The notes under the pieces: generated by a model
The model's input: the letters and a program-made list of their open reading frames with translations, nothing else
What the model was told of the DNA's origin: nothing
Databases searched by the model: none
Assembly (NCBI RefSeq): GCF_028476545.1
Contig: NW_026732666.1
Span: 1 to 64,000, forward strand
Source of the DNA: Physella acuta
Taxonomy: Eukaryota > Mollusca > Gastropoda > Physidae
Direction: 5' to 3'
Length of the DNA: 64,000 bases
In this document: piece by piece, positions 35,701 through 54,655 of the stretch
How the letters are laid out: the number at the start of each line of letters is the position of its first letter
Numbering within the stretch: position 1 is the first letter of the stretch
Program-made: the position numbers and the translations under genes

Positions 35701-38700
35701 CCCTGACCCACACAACGACCATACCTCCCTGACCCACACAACGACCATACCTGACTCACACAACGACCATACCTCCCTGACCCACACAACGACCATACCT
35801 CCCTGACCCACACAACGACCATACCTGACCCACACAACGACCAAACCTGACCCACACAACGACCATACCTCCCTGACCCACACAACGACCATACCTGACT
35901 CACACAACGACCATACCTCCCTGACCCACACAACGACCATACCTGAATCACACAACGACCATACCTCCCTGACCCACACAACGACCAAACCTGACCCACA
36001 CAACGACCATACCTCCCTGACCCACACAACGACCATACCTGACTCACACAACGACCAAACCTGACCCACACAACGACCATACCTCCCTGACCCACACAAC
36101 GACCATACCTGACTCACACAACGACCATACCTCCCTGACCCACACAACGACCATACCTGACTCACACAACGACCATACCTCCCTGACCCTCACAACGACC
36201 ATACCTGATCCACACAACGACCAAACCTGACCCACACAACGACCATACCTCCCTGACCCACACAACGACCATACCTGACTCACACAACGACCATACCTCC
36301 CTGACCCACACAACGACCATACCTGACTCACACAACGACCATACCTGACTCACACAACGACCATACCTCCCTGACCCACACAACGACCATACCTGACTCA
36401 CACAACGACCATACCTCCCTGACCCACATAACGACCATACCTGACCCACATAACGACCATACCTGACTCACACAACGACCATACCTCCCTGACCCACATA
36501 ACGACCATACCTGACTCACACAACGACCATACCTGACTCACACAACGACCATACCTGACCACACAACGACCATACCTGACCCACACAACGACCATACCTG
36601 ACCCACACAACGACCATACCTGACTCACACAACGACCATACCTCCCTGACCCACATAACGACCATACCTGACCACACAACGATCATACCTCCCTGACCCA
36701 CACAACGACCATACCTGACCACACAACGATCATACCTCCCTGACCCACACAACGACCATACCTGACCACACAACGACCATACCTGACCCACACAACGACC
36801 ATACCTGACTCACACAACGACCATACCTCCCTGACCCACATAACGACCATACCTGACCACAAAACGATCATACCTCCCTGACCCACACAACGACCATACC
36901 TGACCACACAACGATCATACCTCCCTGACCCACACAACGACCATACCTGACCACACAACGATCATACCTCCCTGACCCACACAACGACCATACCTGACCA
37001 CACAACGACCATACCTGACCCACACAACGACCATACCTGACTCACACAACGACCATACCTCCCTGACCCACATAACGACCATACCTGACCACACAACGAC
37101 CATACCTGACCACACAACGACCATACCTGACTCACACAACGACCATACCTCCCTGACCCACATAACGACCATACCTGACCACACAACGACCATACCTGAC
37201 TCACACAACGACCATACCTCCCTGACCCACTTAACGACCATACCTGACCACACAACGATCATACCTCCCTGACCCACACAACGACCATACCTGACCACAC
37301 AACGACCATACCTGACTCACACAACGACCATACCTCCCTGACCCACATAACGACCATACCTGACCACACAACGACCATACCTGACTCACACAACGACCAT
37401 ACCTCCCTGACCCACATAACGACCATACCTGACCACACAACGATCATACCTCCCTGACCCACACAACGACCATACCTGACCACACAACGACCATACCTGA
37501 CCACACAACGATCATACCTGACTCACACAACGACCATACCTCCCTGACCCACACAACGACCATACCTGACCACACAACGACCATACCTGACTCACACAAC
37601 GACCATACGCCCTGACCCACATAACGACCATACCTGACCACACAACGATCATACCTCCCTGACCCACACAACGACCATACCTGACCACACAACGACCATA
37701 CCTGACCACACAACGATCATACCTGACCACACAACGATCATACCTGACTCACACAACGACCATACCTCACTGACCCACACAATGACCATACCTCCCTGAC
37801 GACCATCTCCGCCGGACAGTCTGTCAGAGTGGACTTGACCATCGTACATCCGGTGCTGACAGGCCAGTCGTTGTAAACTACGTCATCACGTATGATGTTA
37901 AACATGTCCTCGACCCGGTGAGCGATCTGACACAGCTGGGAGTGGTTACGTAACACCAGTTTGTAGTGCTCTGGGGAGATACATGGATCAAATGTTCTGG
38001 GGAGATACATGGATCAAATGTTCTGGGGAGATACATGTATCAAATATTCTGGGGAGATACATGGATCAAATAATCTGGGAAGATACATGGATCAAATGTT
38101 CTGGGGAGATACATGGATCAAATGTTCTGGGGAGATACATGGATCAAATGTTCTGGGGAGATACATGGATCAAATGTTCTGGGGAGATACATGGATCAAA
38201 TGTTCTGGGGAGATACATGGATCAAATATTCTGGGCAGGTAAAAGTAGACAGTTTCTGGGGAGATACAAGTAGAAATGCTTTGTAACGCTGCATCGGTGA
38301 AATTTCGACTGAGTGATAGCTTCGGAAGACATGTTTTCTAGATTTGGTTTAGAAACTATATTGTTTGGGGCGGCGTGGTCAAGAGGACGCCTGTATGGCG
38401 TACTTGTGTTCACCCAGCTCTAAAGGGTGCCTGACTCACGTTAAGGAAAGTCAAGGCGGGTGGGCATAGAACTGACCACACTATCCTCTTTTATATGCCC
38501 GAGGTCACAGGAAAAGATTATATTGAACGTGTTTGTTCTTTTGACCGTAAAGGGTCACTCTATTTAATACTCAACCACATTAAATATCACTTGACTTATT
38601 TTTCAAGTTTAAAATGTGATAAAAACGTCATTAAAAAAAAACTCTCACAAAGACCGCTGGCACATAATCAATCAAAAGCTAAATATTAATTTTTCATTAA

Positions 38701-39697
38701 ATTTAAGAAAAAAAAATCAGTGTACTCTCTATAGGACATTTGGCGACAAAGATGGCGGCTGGGTCATGTGAACAGAGAAGGTCAATAAACATCCCGCCAT
38801 GTTCTTTAATCAGCTCAAAGGCAGTCTTCACATTCTCATTCTATAAAATACGATTTTTTTTACCTGTTATTGAGCATGTGATGATATATTGTTTTATATT
38901 GTATTTTTATACAACATTTAAAGCGTTTTCAAAACGCGTGTCTTATTCAAAGATTAAATAGGCGGGTCTAATTTTAGAAAAAAAAATATGCCTTTATTCT
39001 GATGTATATACATCATACATGTATAAATGTATGTATAAATGAATGCCTACCATCTTCCATCCAGGCAAATCATCTGTGGGCTCCACAACAATATGGCGGA
39101 CACCGGGCTGGTAAATGGGGGTCCAGAAATTGTGACCCATGTCATTGATGATGTGACCATGCATCACTTCAGCACCTGTAGAGGGGGGGATGTCACATTC
39201 ACATTCTCAACTTCGGTACAATCCCAAATTCACACGTGAATGGAGGCATGATACAGATTGGCAGGATTTCTCAAACATTCTGAGATAACTCAGTCGTAAT
39301 AATTACCTGACTCACTAAGATTGACAACAAAAGTTGTACTAAAACAAATACCTTGCCGCAGGGAGGGGGAGAGACTGGTGGCAATAAGATACTGACCTCG
39401 TTCTAGTAAACTCTCCCAGATAAACGTCAGCTTGTAGGGGGGAGGGAGTGAGGGAGGGGGGCAGAGGCTGGTGGCAATAAGATACTGACCTCGTTCTAGT
39501 AAACTCTCCCAGATAAACGTCAGCTTGTAGGGGGGAGGGAGTGAGGGAGGGGGGCAGAGGCTGGTGGCAATAAGATACTGACCTCGTTCTAGTAAACTCT
39601 CCCAGATAAACCTCAGCTTGCCGTTGACCGTTCTGTAGTTGAGCTCAGGCCGGGGGTCAATGATGGGCTGGGTTAAAGCGTCGGAGTGACACAGCAT
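32797..39697 (-). CDS. AMP-binding (acyl-CoA synthetase-like) domain gene, copy A, six exons seen
   Basis: Minus-strand exons with GT-AG borders and matching phases: 39,583-39,697; 39,051-39,175; 38,726-38,840; 37,792-37,970; 34,284-34,488; 32,797-32,933. The chain reads through 258 or so codons without a stop. Family marks: LLERGAEV (N-terminal part), SHDPAAIF before the expected P-loop, KLVLRNHSQ after it, NDWPVS, and YSLIEAG in the place of the YGxTE motif. Enzymes of this family activate carboxylic acids with ATP and join them to CoA. The Gly/Thr/Ser-rich P-loop TSGTTGxPK is absent where exons 3 and 4 join, and no exon with the C-terminal GD and Lys motifs was found. Exon 4 lacks 33 bp present in copy B. 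It may be a pseudoenzyme or a decaying gene. Confidence 0.6.
32990..34115. repeat. ~40-bp minisatellite in an intron
   Basis: About 25 units of GTATGGGATGTTAAACCTAG followed by GTGTGGTTAGGTGTTAAAGT. It fills the intron between AMP-binding exons 5 and 6, and its last degenerate unit runs into the exon 6 acceptor. Copy B has only about five units (57,170-57,395). Confidence 0.9.
34650..37791. repeat. 22/26-bp minisatellite, ~3.1 kb, starting at a 5' splice site
   Basis: Minus-strand unit GTATGGTCGTTGTGTGGGTC plus AG, with a GGAG variant. It begins exactly at the donor of AMP-binding exon 4 (GAG|GTATGG at 37,791) and fills nearly the whole intron to exon 5. Dozens of open frames across it (WSLCGSG repeats) are a by-product. 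Copy B has about 0.65 kb (58,130-58,775). Confidence 0.9.
37971..38240. repeat. 26-bp minisatellite, ~10 units, each ending in a 3' splice site
   Basis: Minus-strand unit AACATTTGATCCATGTATCT followed by CCCCAG. The unit nearest the gene supplies the acceptor of AMP-binding exon 4 (starting at 37,970). Copy B has the same array at 58,988-59,255 with about ten units. Confidence 0.9.
38368..38520 (+). mobile_element. SINE-like sequence (head and tail of tRNA-derived family)
   Basis: GGGGCGGCGTGGTCAAGAGG resembles a box A region. Further on, GTCAAGGCGGGTGGGCATAG and ACTGACCACACTATCC match the body of the SINE at 4648-4860. In copy B only the head remains, beside the (GGGA)n array. Confidence 0.5.
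39365..39640. repeat. 93-bp tandem repeat containing an exon end and its splice donor
   Basis: Three copies of ACTGACCTCGTTCTAGTAAA at 39,391, 39,484 and 39,577, so the unit is 93 bp (31 codons, frame kept). Each unit holds the last ~35 bases of AMP-binding exon 1 with donor GAG|GTCAGT. Copy B has one copy. Confidence 0.85.
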
Positions 39698-40244
39698 CTG
39701 GGGGGGGGGGGGGGGGAGGGGGTGATAGAGATTAGTGTACACAACTAAGTCAATGGCAGATATGTGTGCATACAATTAGGGGAATCAAAGCAATACGTGT
39801 ACAAAATTACGGAATCCCTGAAATTACAAAATTAGGGGAATCACTAACATTTGTATACAAAATAATATATATATATATCTGCCCCTAATAGCCGTCACCA
39901 AACCCGTCTCTGTGATTGTAAAATGTACACAGAGTGAACACCGCTCACCATATCATGTGGGGGTGGGGTGGGGGTGGTAGTGATAGTGATAGAGAGGAAG
40001 AGAGGGGACTGCAAAGGCGCGCTTGCAGCTTGTTTTCTAACTGATCCCAGAAGAGAATTATATATATAGATAAATATAATAATATATATGATGTGAGGTA
40101 AAATTTTTGTTTAGTTGGCTCAGAAGCAATGGCGTCGCTAGATCGAGTTTCACCCTGTGTTGCGCCTTGTGGTTTAAATCCTCCCCCTAAACTACCAACG
40201 GAAAAAGTTTTAGGCGACATTTATATATTTTTACACACACACAC

Positions 40245-40347
<103 letters not shown>

Positions 40348-40455
40348 TATAGATATATATAGATATATATAGATATATATATATAGGCCTATATATACAA
40401 AGGGGATGGGCTATGGCTAGGCGATCCGGAAATAATAAAGAAATCCCTCTCCCCC

Positions 40456-40519
<64 letters not shown>

Positions 40520-40523
40520 TATT

Positions 40524-40604
<81 letters not shown>

Positions 40605-41139
40605 ACAACGTGACATGACTGTATGTAAATATATACTTGTACATCGTGATATGGTTATCTGTGTATGTAGTCTATATATTTTATTTGATATAGACGTCTA
40701 GTTTATGTTGCGATCAAGTTTCTTTAAAATAAGACATACCACTTTTTACGAAGTTTGGTTTTTATTATCGAGAACAAGATCTAGAACTAGATTCTAGATC
40801 TTTAATGTACTTTTTTGCAAACAGTTTTTTTTTTAAATTTCAACAGGAAGTTGAAATCTGAGTTTACAACATGGCGGGTGATTTCCGGAAACTTGGAAAA
40901 GTTAATAGTATGACGTCATTGAAATATGATTGTGTGGAGAATGTTAATTTTTTTTTATAGCCGACACCTTATTTTTGTGTGTGAACAACTTCATATGCAA
41001 AAGAATAGAACATTCTTGGTAAAAATAGTTCTTTTAAACGACGAACAAATAATCATGATTATCTTAAAGGATTATTTCTTTTTTAATCTAAAAATTATGA
41101 CTAAAATGTATAGTTATACTAACTAGACTCTAACGAGCC

Positions 41140-41205
41140 TCATCTGCCCGAGGGTTCGAACTCGAAACCGTGACCTTTACCGACTTGACCACGCCCACCC
41201 CACAT
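41140..41205 (-). mobile_element. tRNA-like SINE head (three copies in the window)
   Basis: Minus strand GGTGGGCGTGGTCAAGTCGG then GTTCGAACCCTCGG give box A and box B, but the ends do not pair as an acceptor stem. Duplicates lie at 44,476-44,541 and 60,725-60,790. Confidence 0.5.
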
Positions 41206-42533
41206 TGAGGATCAAATGGACAATTTCAAAGATGCCGAGCATAGAATAACTTTTTATTTATAATTGTATCCGTTTCGTTTTAAACTAACTGTTTTGCAAT
41301 GTTGTTCGCTATTCAATTCCCCAAAACTTTTTGAACTTCTCAATTTGAATTGTTGGAACAGTCACACTATTCGAGTATGCGGTTACATTCACTAATACTT
41401 CAGCTTGTCTATACAAGGGTATATCAACTAAAATAGATTACAATATTGCGTACAAGCAATACATCTATGTTTCTTACCAGTTCCTCTAGAGAATACAATT
41501 AGTAATTTATATATTCAATTTTAAGTAAATCGCACATCATCATTTCCCGTTCGTAATTAAATTTTTTTTTAAATATTGGAGAAAGATTGGGTTTATTTTT
41601 CTATACCCTAAAGAACGATCAAAACCTTTTTGTCATTACGTATTTATTCCAGCAAAAATTACGTGTACCTAAAACATTTACCCTTCACGTAATATATTTC
41701 AAAAGAAAGAAGTTAAAGAACAAAAATGTTTGTTGCTCAATCTAATTTCCATTAGGGTAAACCCGTGTTCGCATGTTTGAATTAGAGTAGATTAAATGTT
41801 AAATGTTAGCAGTAGCGTAAGTGGGCAGATTAGTTAGTTGGTAACATATTGGGATAAGATAAGGATTAACATACAATAAAAATAAAAACATCTATCCTAT
41901 ATATGTACATTATTAATTATTAATTACTAAATACAACAACTTGCACTAGTAGATTATTTAGTATGAAATTAAACAAAACGCACCGTAGCGTTTATATCAG
42001 TTATACACGCAATATATTTCAAAAGAAACAAGTTAAAGTGGGTAGATTAGTTAGTTGGTAACATATTGGGATAAGATAAGGTTTAACATACAATTTAAAA
42101 AAAAACCATCTATCCTATAGATCTATATCTATATTATGAATTACAAATTACAACGACTTACGCCAGTAGATTATTTAGTGTGAAATTAAAGAAAAACTCA
42201 CCGTAGCGTGTATATCAGTTATACACGAAAACTAGACCTTTTACTCAGCCTGTCTGATCTCCTTACCGTGCGTTGCTTTCTATTATTACCAAATGTTCAG
42301 TTGAAGGACATATAACTATTATCACGTTATCTTAAGACTCGGCTCTCAATCTATTCCGCACTATTAGACACACTTCATCACGTTCAATAGGTACGCAATA
42401 GTTTTTAGTAATGCAACTCTGGTGTCAATAAAACATGTAAAGTACAAAAAAAAATAATAAAAAACGTTTAAATAACAAGCTTTTATGTAATAATGCACTA
42501 AAAAGTAGAAAATAAATAATATTATACACTACT

Positions 42534-43034
42534 AAATGTTTGGGGTTCGGGAGATTTAACCCTTAGAATAAAAATCCGGATCTTCAACACACTCGTAAAA
42601 CCTGTTTTACTCTATGGAGCTGAGACATGGAGAATAACTGCTATAAATAAGAAGAAAATACAATCATTTATAAACGCATGTCTCAGAAAGATCCTGCGAA
42701 TTCGCTGGCCTAAAACCATCAGAAATGATGTTCTATGGCAACGGACAAATCAACTGCCAGTGGAAGTAGAGATCCTCCAGAGAAAATGGAAATGGATTGG
42801 CCACACACTCAGGAAGCCTGTATCCAGCATAACAAGACAGGCCCTCACCTGGAATCCACAAGGCAGGAGGAAGAGAGGCAGACCAAGAAAGACCTGGAGA
42901 CGTGACCTGGAAGAAGACACCAAGAAGATTGGATACACCTGGGGACAGTTGGAGAGACTAGCCCTGGACAGAGACGTCTGGAAAGCTCTTGTCAGCGGCC
43001 TATGTCCCAGTAGGGACGGCAGGCAAACATGATG
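42534..43034 (+). mobile_element. LINE (RTE-like) 3' end, 5'-truncated
   Basis: An open frame runs from about 42,560 to the stop at 43,032: [29 protein letters not shown] and [11 protein letters not shown] are the usual C-terminal end of LINE-encoded endonuclease/reverse-transcriptase proteins, downstream of the catalytic part. The fragment ends CATGATG and is flanked by ACT on both sides. Tandem unit 2 gives the empty site at 45,868-45,870. An uninterrupted frame and absence from the sister units suggest recent insertion. Clade call (RTE) is tentative. Confidence 0.75.
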
Positions 43035-43257
43035 ACTATTTTAATTACTACGAGCCGACCCGCTGCGTATCATACGCCGCTATTTAGTTTTTTTTTTTTC
43101 TACTTTTCAGTAATTTATAATTTGTGAATTCGACAGTACCAATGCTGCCATTGAAAACATTTGCTTAAAAAAACTAACCTCCCCCCCCCCCCCCCACGTG
43201 AAAGCAGCCTCCTCTTAGTTACCTCCTCTAAGTTTAAAATCGTTTCAAACTAAATTA

Positions 43258-43632
43258 TCTGCCCCTAATAGCCGTCACCAAACCCGTCTCTGTGATTGTA
43301 AAATGTACACGCAGTGAACACCGCTCACCAGATCATGTGGGGGTGGGGTGGGGGTGGTAGTGATAGTGATAGAGAGGAAGAGAGGGGACTGCAAAGGCGC
43401 GCTTGCAGCTTGTTTTCTAACTGATCCCAGAAGAGAATTATATATATAGATAAATATAATAATATATATGATGTGAGGTAAAATTTTTGTTTAGTTGGCT
43501 CAGAAGCAATGGCGTCGCTAGATCGAGTTTCACCCTGTGTTGCGCCTTGTGGTTTAAATCCTCCCCCTAAACTACCAACGGAAAAAGTTTTAGGCGACAT
43601 TTATATATTTTTACACACACACACATATATAC

Positions 43633-43712
<80 letters not shown>

Positions 43713-43806
43713 TATATATAGATATATATATATATAGGCCTATATATACAAAGGGGATGGGCTATGGCTAGGCGATCCGGAAATAATAAAGAAATCCCTC
43801 TCCCCC

Positions 43807-43840
<34 letters not shown>

Positions 43841-43844
43841 TATT

Positions 43845-43939
<95 letters not shown>

Positions 43940-46091
43940 ACAACGTGACATGACTGTATGTAAATATATACTTGTACATCGTGATATGGTTATCTGTGTA
44001 TGTAGTCTATATATTTTATTTGATATAGACGTCTAGTTTATGTTGCGATCAAGTTTCTTTAAAATAAGACATACCACTTTTTACGAAGTTTGGTTTTTAT
44101 TATCGAGAACAAGATCTAGAACTAGATTCTAGATCTTTAATGTACTTTTTTGCAAACAGTTTTTTTTTTTAAATTTCAACAGGAAGTTGAAATCTGAGTT
44201 TACAACATGGCGGGTGATTTCCGGAAACTTGGAAAAGTTAATAGTATGACGTCATTGAAATATGATTGTGTGGAGAATGTTAATTTTTTTTTATAGCCGA
44301 CACCTTATTTTTGTGTGTGAACAACTTCATATGCAAAAGAATAGAACATTCTTGGTAAAAATAGTTCTTTTAAACGACGAACAAATAATCATGATTATCT
44401 TAAAGGATTATTTCTTTTTTAATCTAAAAATTATGACTAAAATGTATAGTTATACTAACTAGACTCTAACGAGCCTCATCTGCCCGAGGGTTCGAACTCG
44501 AAACCGTGACCTTTACCGACTTGACCACGCCCACCCCACATTGAGGATCAAATGGACAATTTCAAAGATGCCGAGCATAGAATAACTTTTTATTTATAAT
44601 TGTATCCGTTTCGTTTTAAACTAACTGTTTTGCAATGTTGTTCGCTATTCAATTCCCCAAAACTTTTTGAACTTCTCAATTTGAATTGTTGGAACAGTCA
44701 CACTATTCGAGTATGCGGTTACATTCACTAATACTTTAGCTTGTCTATACAAGGGTATATCAACTAAAATAGATTACAATATTGCGTACAAGCAATACAT
44801 CTATGTTTCTTACCAGTTCCTCTAGAGAATACAATTAGTAATTTATATATTCAATTTTAAGTAAATCGCACATCATCATTTCCCGTTCGTAATTAAATTT
44901 TTTTTTAAATATTGGAGAAAGATTGGGTTTATTTTTCTATACCCTAAAGAACGATCAAAACCTTTTTGTCATTACGTATTTATTCCAGCAAAAATTACGT
45001 GTACCTAAAACATTTACCCTTCACGTAATATATTTCAAAAGAAAGAAGTTAAAGAACAAAAATGTTTGTTGCTCAATCTAATTTCCATTAGGGTAAACCC
45101 GTGTTCGCATGTTTGAATTAGAGTAGATTAAATGTTAAATGTTAGCAGTAGCGTAAGTGGGCAGATTAGTTAGTTGGTAACATATTGGGATAAGATAAGG
45201 ATTAGCATACAATAAAAATAAAAACATCTATCCTATATATGTACATTATTAATTATTAATTACTAAATACAACAACTTGCACTAGTAGATTATTTAGTAT
45301 GAAATTAAACAAAACGCACCGTAGCGTTTATATCAGTTATACACGCAATATATTTCAAAAGAAACAAGTTAAAGTGGGTAGATTAGTTAGTTGGTAACAT
45401 ATTGGGATAAGATAAGGTTTAACATACAATTTAAAAAAAAAACCATCTATCCTATAGATCTATATCTATATTATGAATTACAAATTACAACGACTTACGC
45501 CAGTAGATTATTTAGTGTGAAATTAAAGAAAAACTCACCGTAGCGTGTATATCAGTTATACACGAAAACTAGACCTTTTACTCAGCCTGTCTGATCTCCT
45601 TACCGTGCGTTGCTTTCTATTATTACCAAATGTTCAGTTGAAGGACATATAACTATTATCACGTTATCTTAAGACTCGGCTCTCAATCTATTCCGCACTA
45701 TTAGACACACTTCATCACGTTCAATAGGTACGCAATAGTTTTTAGTAATGCAACTCTGGTGTCAATAAAACATGTAAAGTACAAAAAAAAATAATAAAAA
45801 ACGTTTAAATAACAAGCTTTTATGTAATAATGCACTAAAAAGTAGAAAATAAATAATATTATACACTACTATTTTAATTACTACGAGCCGACCCGCTGCG
45901 TATCATACGCCGCTATTTAGTTGTTTTTTTTTCTACTTTTCAGTAATTTATAATTTGTGAATTCGACAGTACCAATGCTGCCATTGAAAATATTTGCTTA
46001 AAAAAACTAACCCCCCCCCCCCCCCCCCCACGTGAAAGCAGCCTCCTCTTAGTTACCTCCTCTAAGTTTAAAATCGTTTCAAACTAAATTA
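43258..46091. repeat. Tandem unit 2 (2.83 kb, uninterrupted)
   Basis: Cleanest version of the unit. (AT)n tracts at 43,634-43,710 and 43,806-43,917 differ in length from unit 1. No gene recognised. Confidence 0.95.
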
Positions 46092-52801
<6,710 letters not shown>

Positions 52802-53328
52802 GAAGAGATGCCTGGAAGAAACTCTGCAAGTTAGGCTAGGCTTTATGAAACGTGTTGGGCTCGGATTTATGAAATCATTAGGCTCAGGCTTATGAAATAT
52901 TTTAGGTTAGTACTCACGAAATATGTTTTTCTATAATTCATGAATCATGTTAGTTAGAGTTCAGGATTCTAGTTTGCTAGCTTGTAATTTTTCATACACA
53001 AGAACGTGTTGACAATACGAAGACAAGATCTACTTGAGATTATTTTAACGGTTTTTTTATACTCTTCGTTGAGTGTGGGAATGATGGTAGTCCATGTATA
53101 AATAAATAAATTAGTTTGAATTTACATACTAGACATTTTAAGCTAAATAAATATATGTACATACCGCCCCCCCCCCCCCCGAACAAATGAAATTTATATA
53201 ATTTATATAGAAAATATATACTTTTAACAGTGTCCGCCCCCCCCCAAAGAAAGTCTACCGCCCCCCCCCCCCCCCCCCCCGAAAATTTCAAGTGCCAACC
53301 CGGAGAAAAAAGTCTGGAAGAAACACTG
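52802..53328. repeat. Rearranged junction: MITE end, inverted repeat, MITE part
   Basis: 52,803-52,827 is a right-end piece of the poly-G hAT MITE (CTGGAAGAAACTCTG). 52,830-53,165 is the reverse complement of about 63,630-63,970. 53,170-53,328 is the left part of the same MITE family on the minus strand, ending CTGGAAGAAACACTG. Confidence 0.75.
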
Positions 53329-53329
53329 C

Positions 53330-54045
53330 TAACTTGTTCAATAAAACGTTGCTAAACTTGTACCCTAAAGCATCAGCCTAATTATAAGCCTAAAATAATA
53401 ACTTAAGATTTAGAGATAAACCCTAACCTAACTTGTACCATAAAACCCTAGCTTAACTAGTACCATAAAACCGTAGCCTAAGTTTTAGCATGAATCCCTA
53501 GACTAAATTAAATTTTACATACACAGTTTCGGCTGAGCTAGGGTCACTGAAACCTTATCAGTACGATATTTAATTTCTACAGCTATTTAATCAATCTAAA
53601 AAAACTTGAAGGAAATATTTCCGGGGTCGAAATTTGAGAAATAGGTTTATCTAATTTCACAATAGCGTTGTTTAACATTCACACAATTTGATCTGGTTTC
53701 ATGGCTGTAAATACGCGCTAGAAACTCGCTCTCAATCCACATTATAATGGTACTTCTGGTGTGTGGTATCAGAAATTTTGTTGAGTTGGCTGAAAAGTTT
53801 ACTTTTATTAATTTGACCTTAATGTCGAATGTTTCTTATAATAATTGTTGCATATTTTTGTTGTACCCTATTTGGCAACAAGACTGTAATCATCGATGTT
53901 CGACTTTGAATGAATGTGACCTACTTAGGTCTTGTATTTTTTTAGTTTACATTTGTTATTCCACCATGAATGGCCTTTGGTGTAATCACCGGTATTTTTC
54001 CATAGTTTCAAGAAAGAGATATACCCGGTACTTTTCCATCACAAG
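53330..54045 (+). pseudogene. Orphan receptor promoter, leader exon and intron start (no coding region)
   Basis: Matches 25,440-25,990 and 26,590-26,710 upstream of receptor paralogue 3: the CCTAAC-type satellite, GGCTGTAAATA (in place of GGCTATAAATA), CTCGCTCTCAATCCACA and then TCTGGTGTGTGGTATCAGAA where the donor used to be. The TATA box and splice donor are both altered and no receptor coding sequence follows. An open frame at 53,747-54,067 lies in former intron sequence. Confidence 0.55.
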
Positions 54046-54051
54046 AGATGG

Positions 54052-54655
54052 TGTAATCCTTATATAATTACGATTGGTTGATTCGGACATCGGCGATGGC
54101 CCAACCAATAGTCTTATGAATTGAAGGTGACCTCCCATGTAGACTAAGGTGTTAAATAGTCTGCGCACACGTTTCTCAAGGCGGTCGAGATCAGACATCC
54201 TGAGGGAGGTGGCCGTGTGAGAGTCGCCATATTGTACTTTGTAGTTTGAAGCAGTTTTTCCCTTATTACTTGTGGTTTTAAGTAATATTGTGTGCTTTAA
54301 GTAGTGTAATTAAGCTGTGGTGATTTTCCTAAGTGCCATATCCTGTGATAGTGTAACATAGTGTTTTTCTTCAACTTGTAAGTTGGGTTTTTGTTATTCT
54401 ACTAATTCATTTTATTCTGTATAAAGCTAGAGTCTTATCTTGAACTTGTACACTTATTAAAGGTTATATATAGGTTAAATGTGTTGTTGGTATCTAGAGT
54501 TCCTCGAGTATATCCCCTAGACGTAATGTACGAGTCCTTGTTTAATTGTTGTACCAGCTACCTTTTATAAGGCCACGAGCCATTTGTGTGTAACCATCTA
54601 AACGAACCCGGGTACGTTCGCCAGCTCTGCGTCTGCTAGTGTGGTGTTCGTAACA
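54052..54655 (-). mobile_element. Possible solo LTR (Gypsy-type)
   Basis: On the minus strand it begins TGTTACGAACACCACACTAG, a common Gypsy LTR start, and could end ...ATTACA at 54,052. A TATA-like TGTATAAAG lies inside. No matching target duplication was found and there is no internal region, so the left border is uncertain. Confidence 0.3.

Noticed and set aside
34574-37849. Many long open frames with WSLCGSG-type repeats on the minus strand
   Set aside because: They are translations of the 22/26-bp intronic minisatellite and switch frames with unit length. There is no start context or conserved domain.
41140-41205. Possible tRNA gene (also 44,476, 60,725 and 4,790)
   Set aside because: Box A and B are present but the acceptor arms do not pair and a SINE body follows, so these are tRNA-derived SINE heads.
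53747-54067. 106-codon plus-strand frame
   Set aside because: Lies in sequence homologous to a receptor leader intron. The frame is not preserved at 25,950-26,710.
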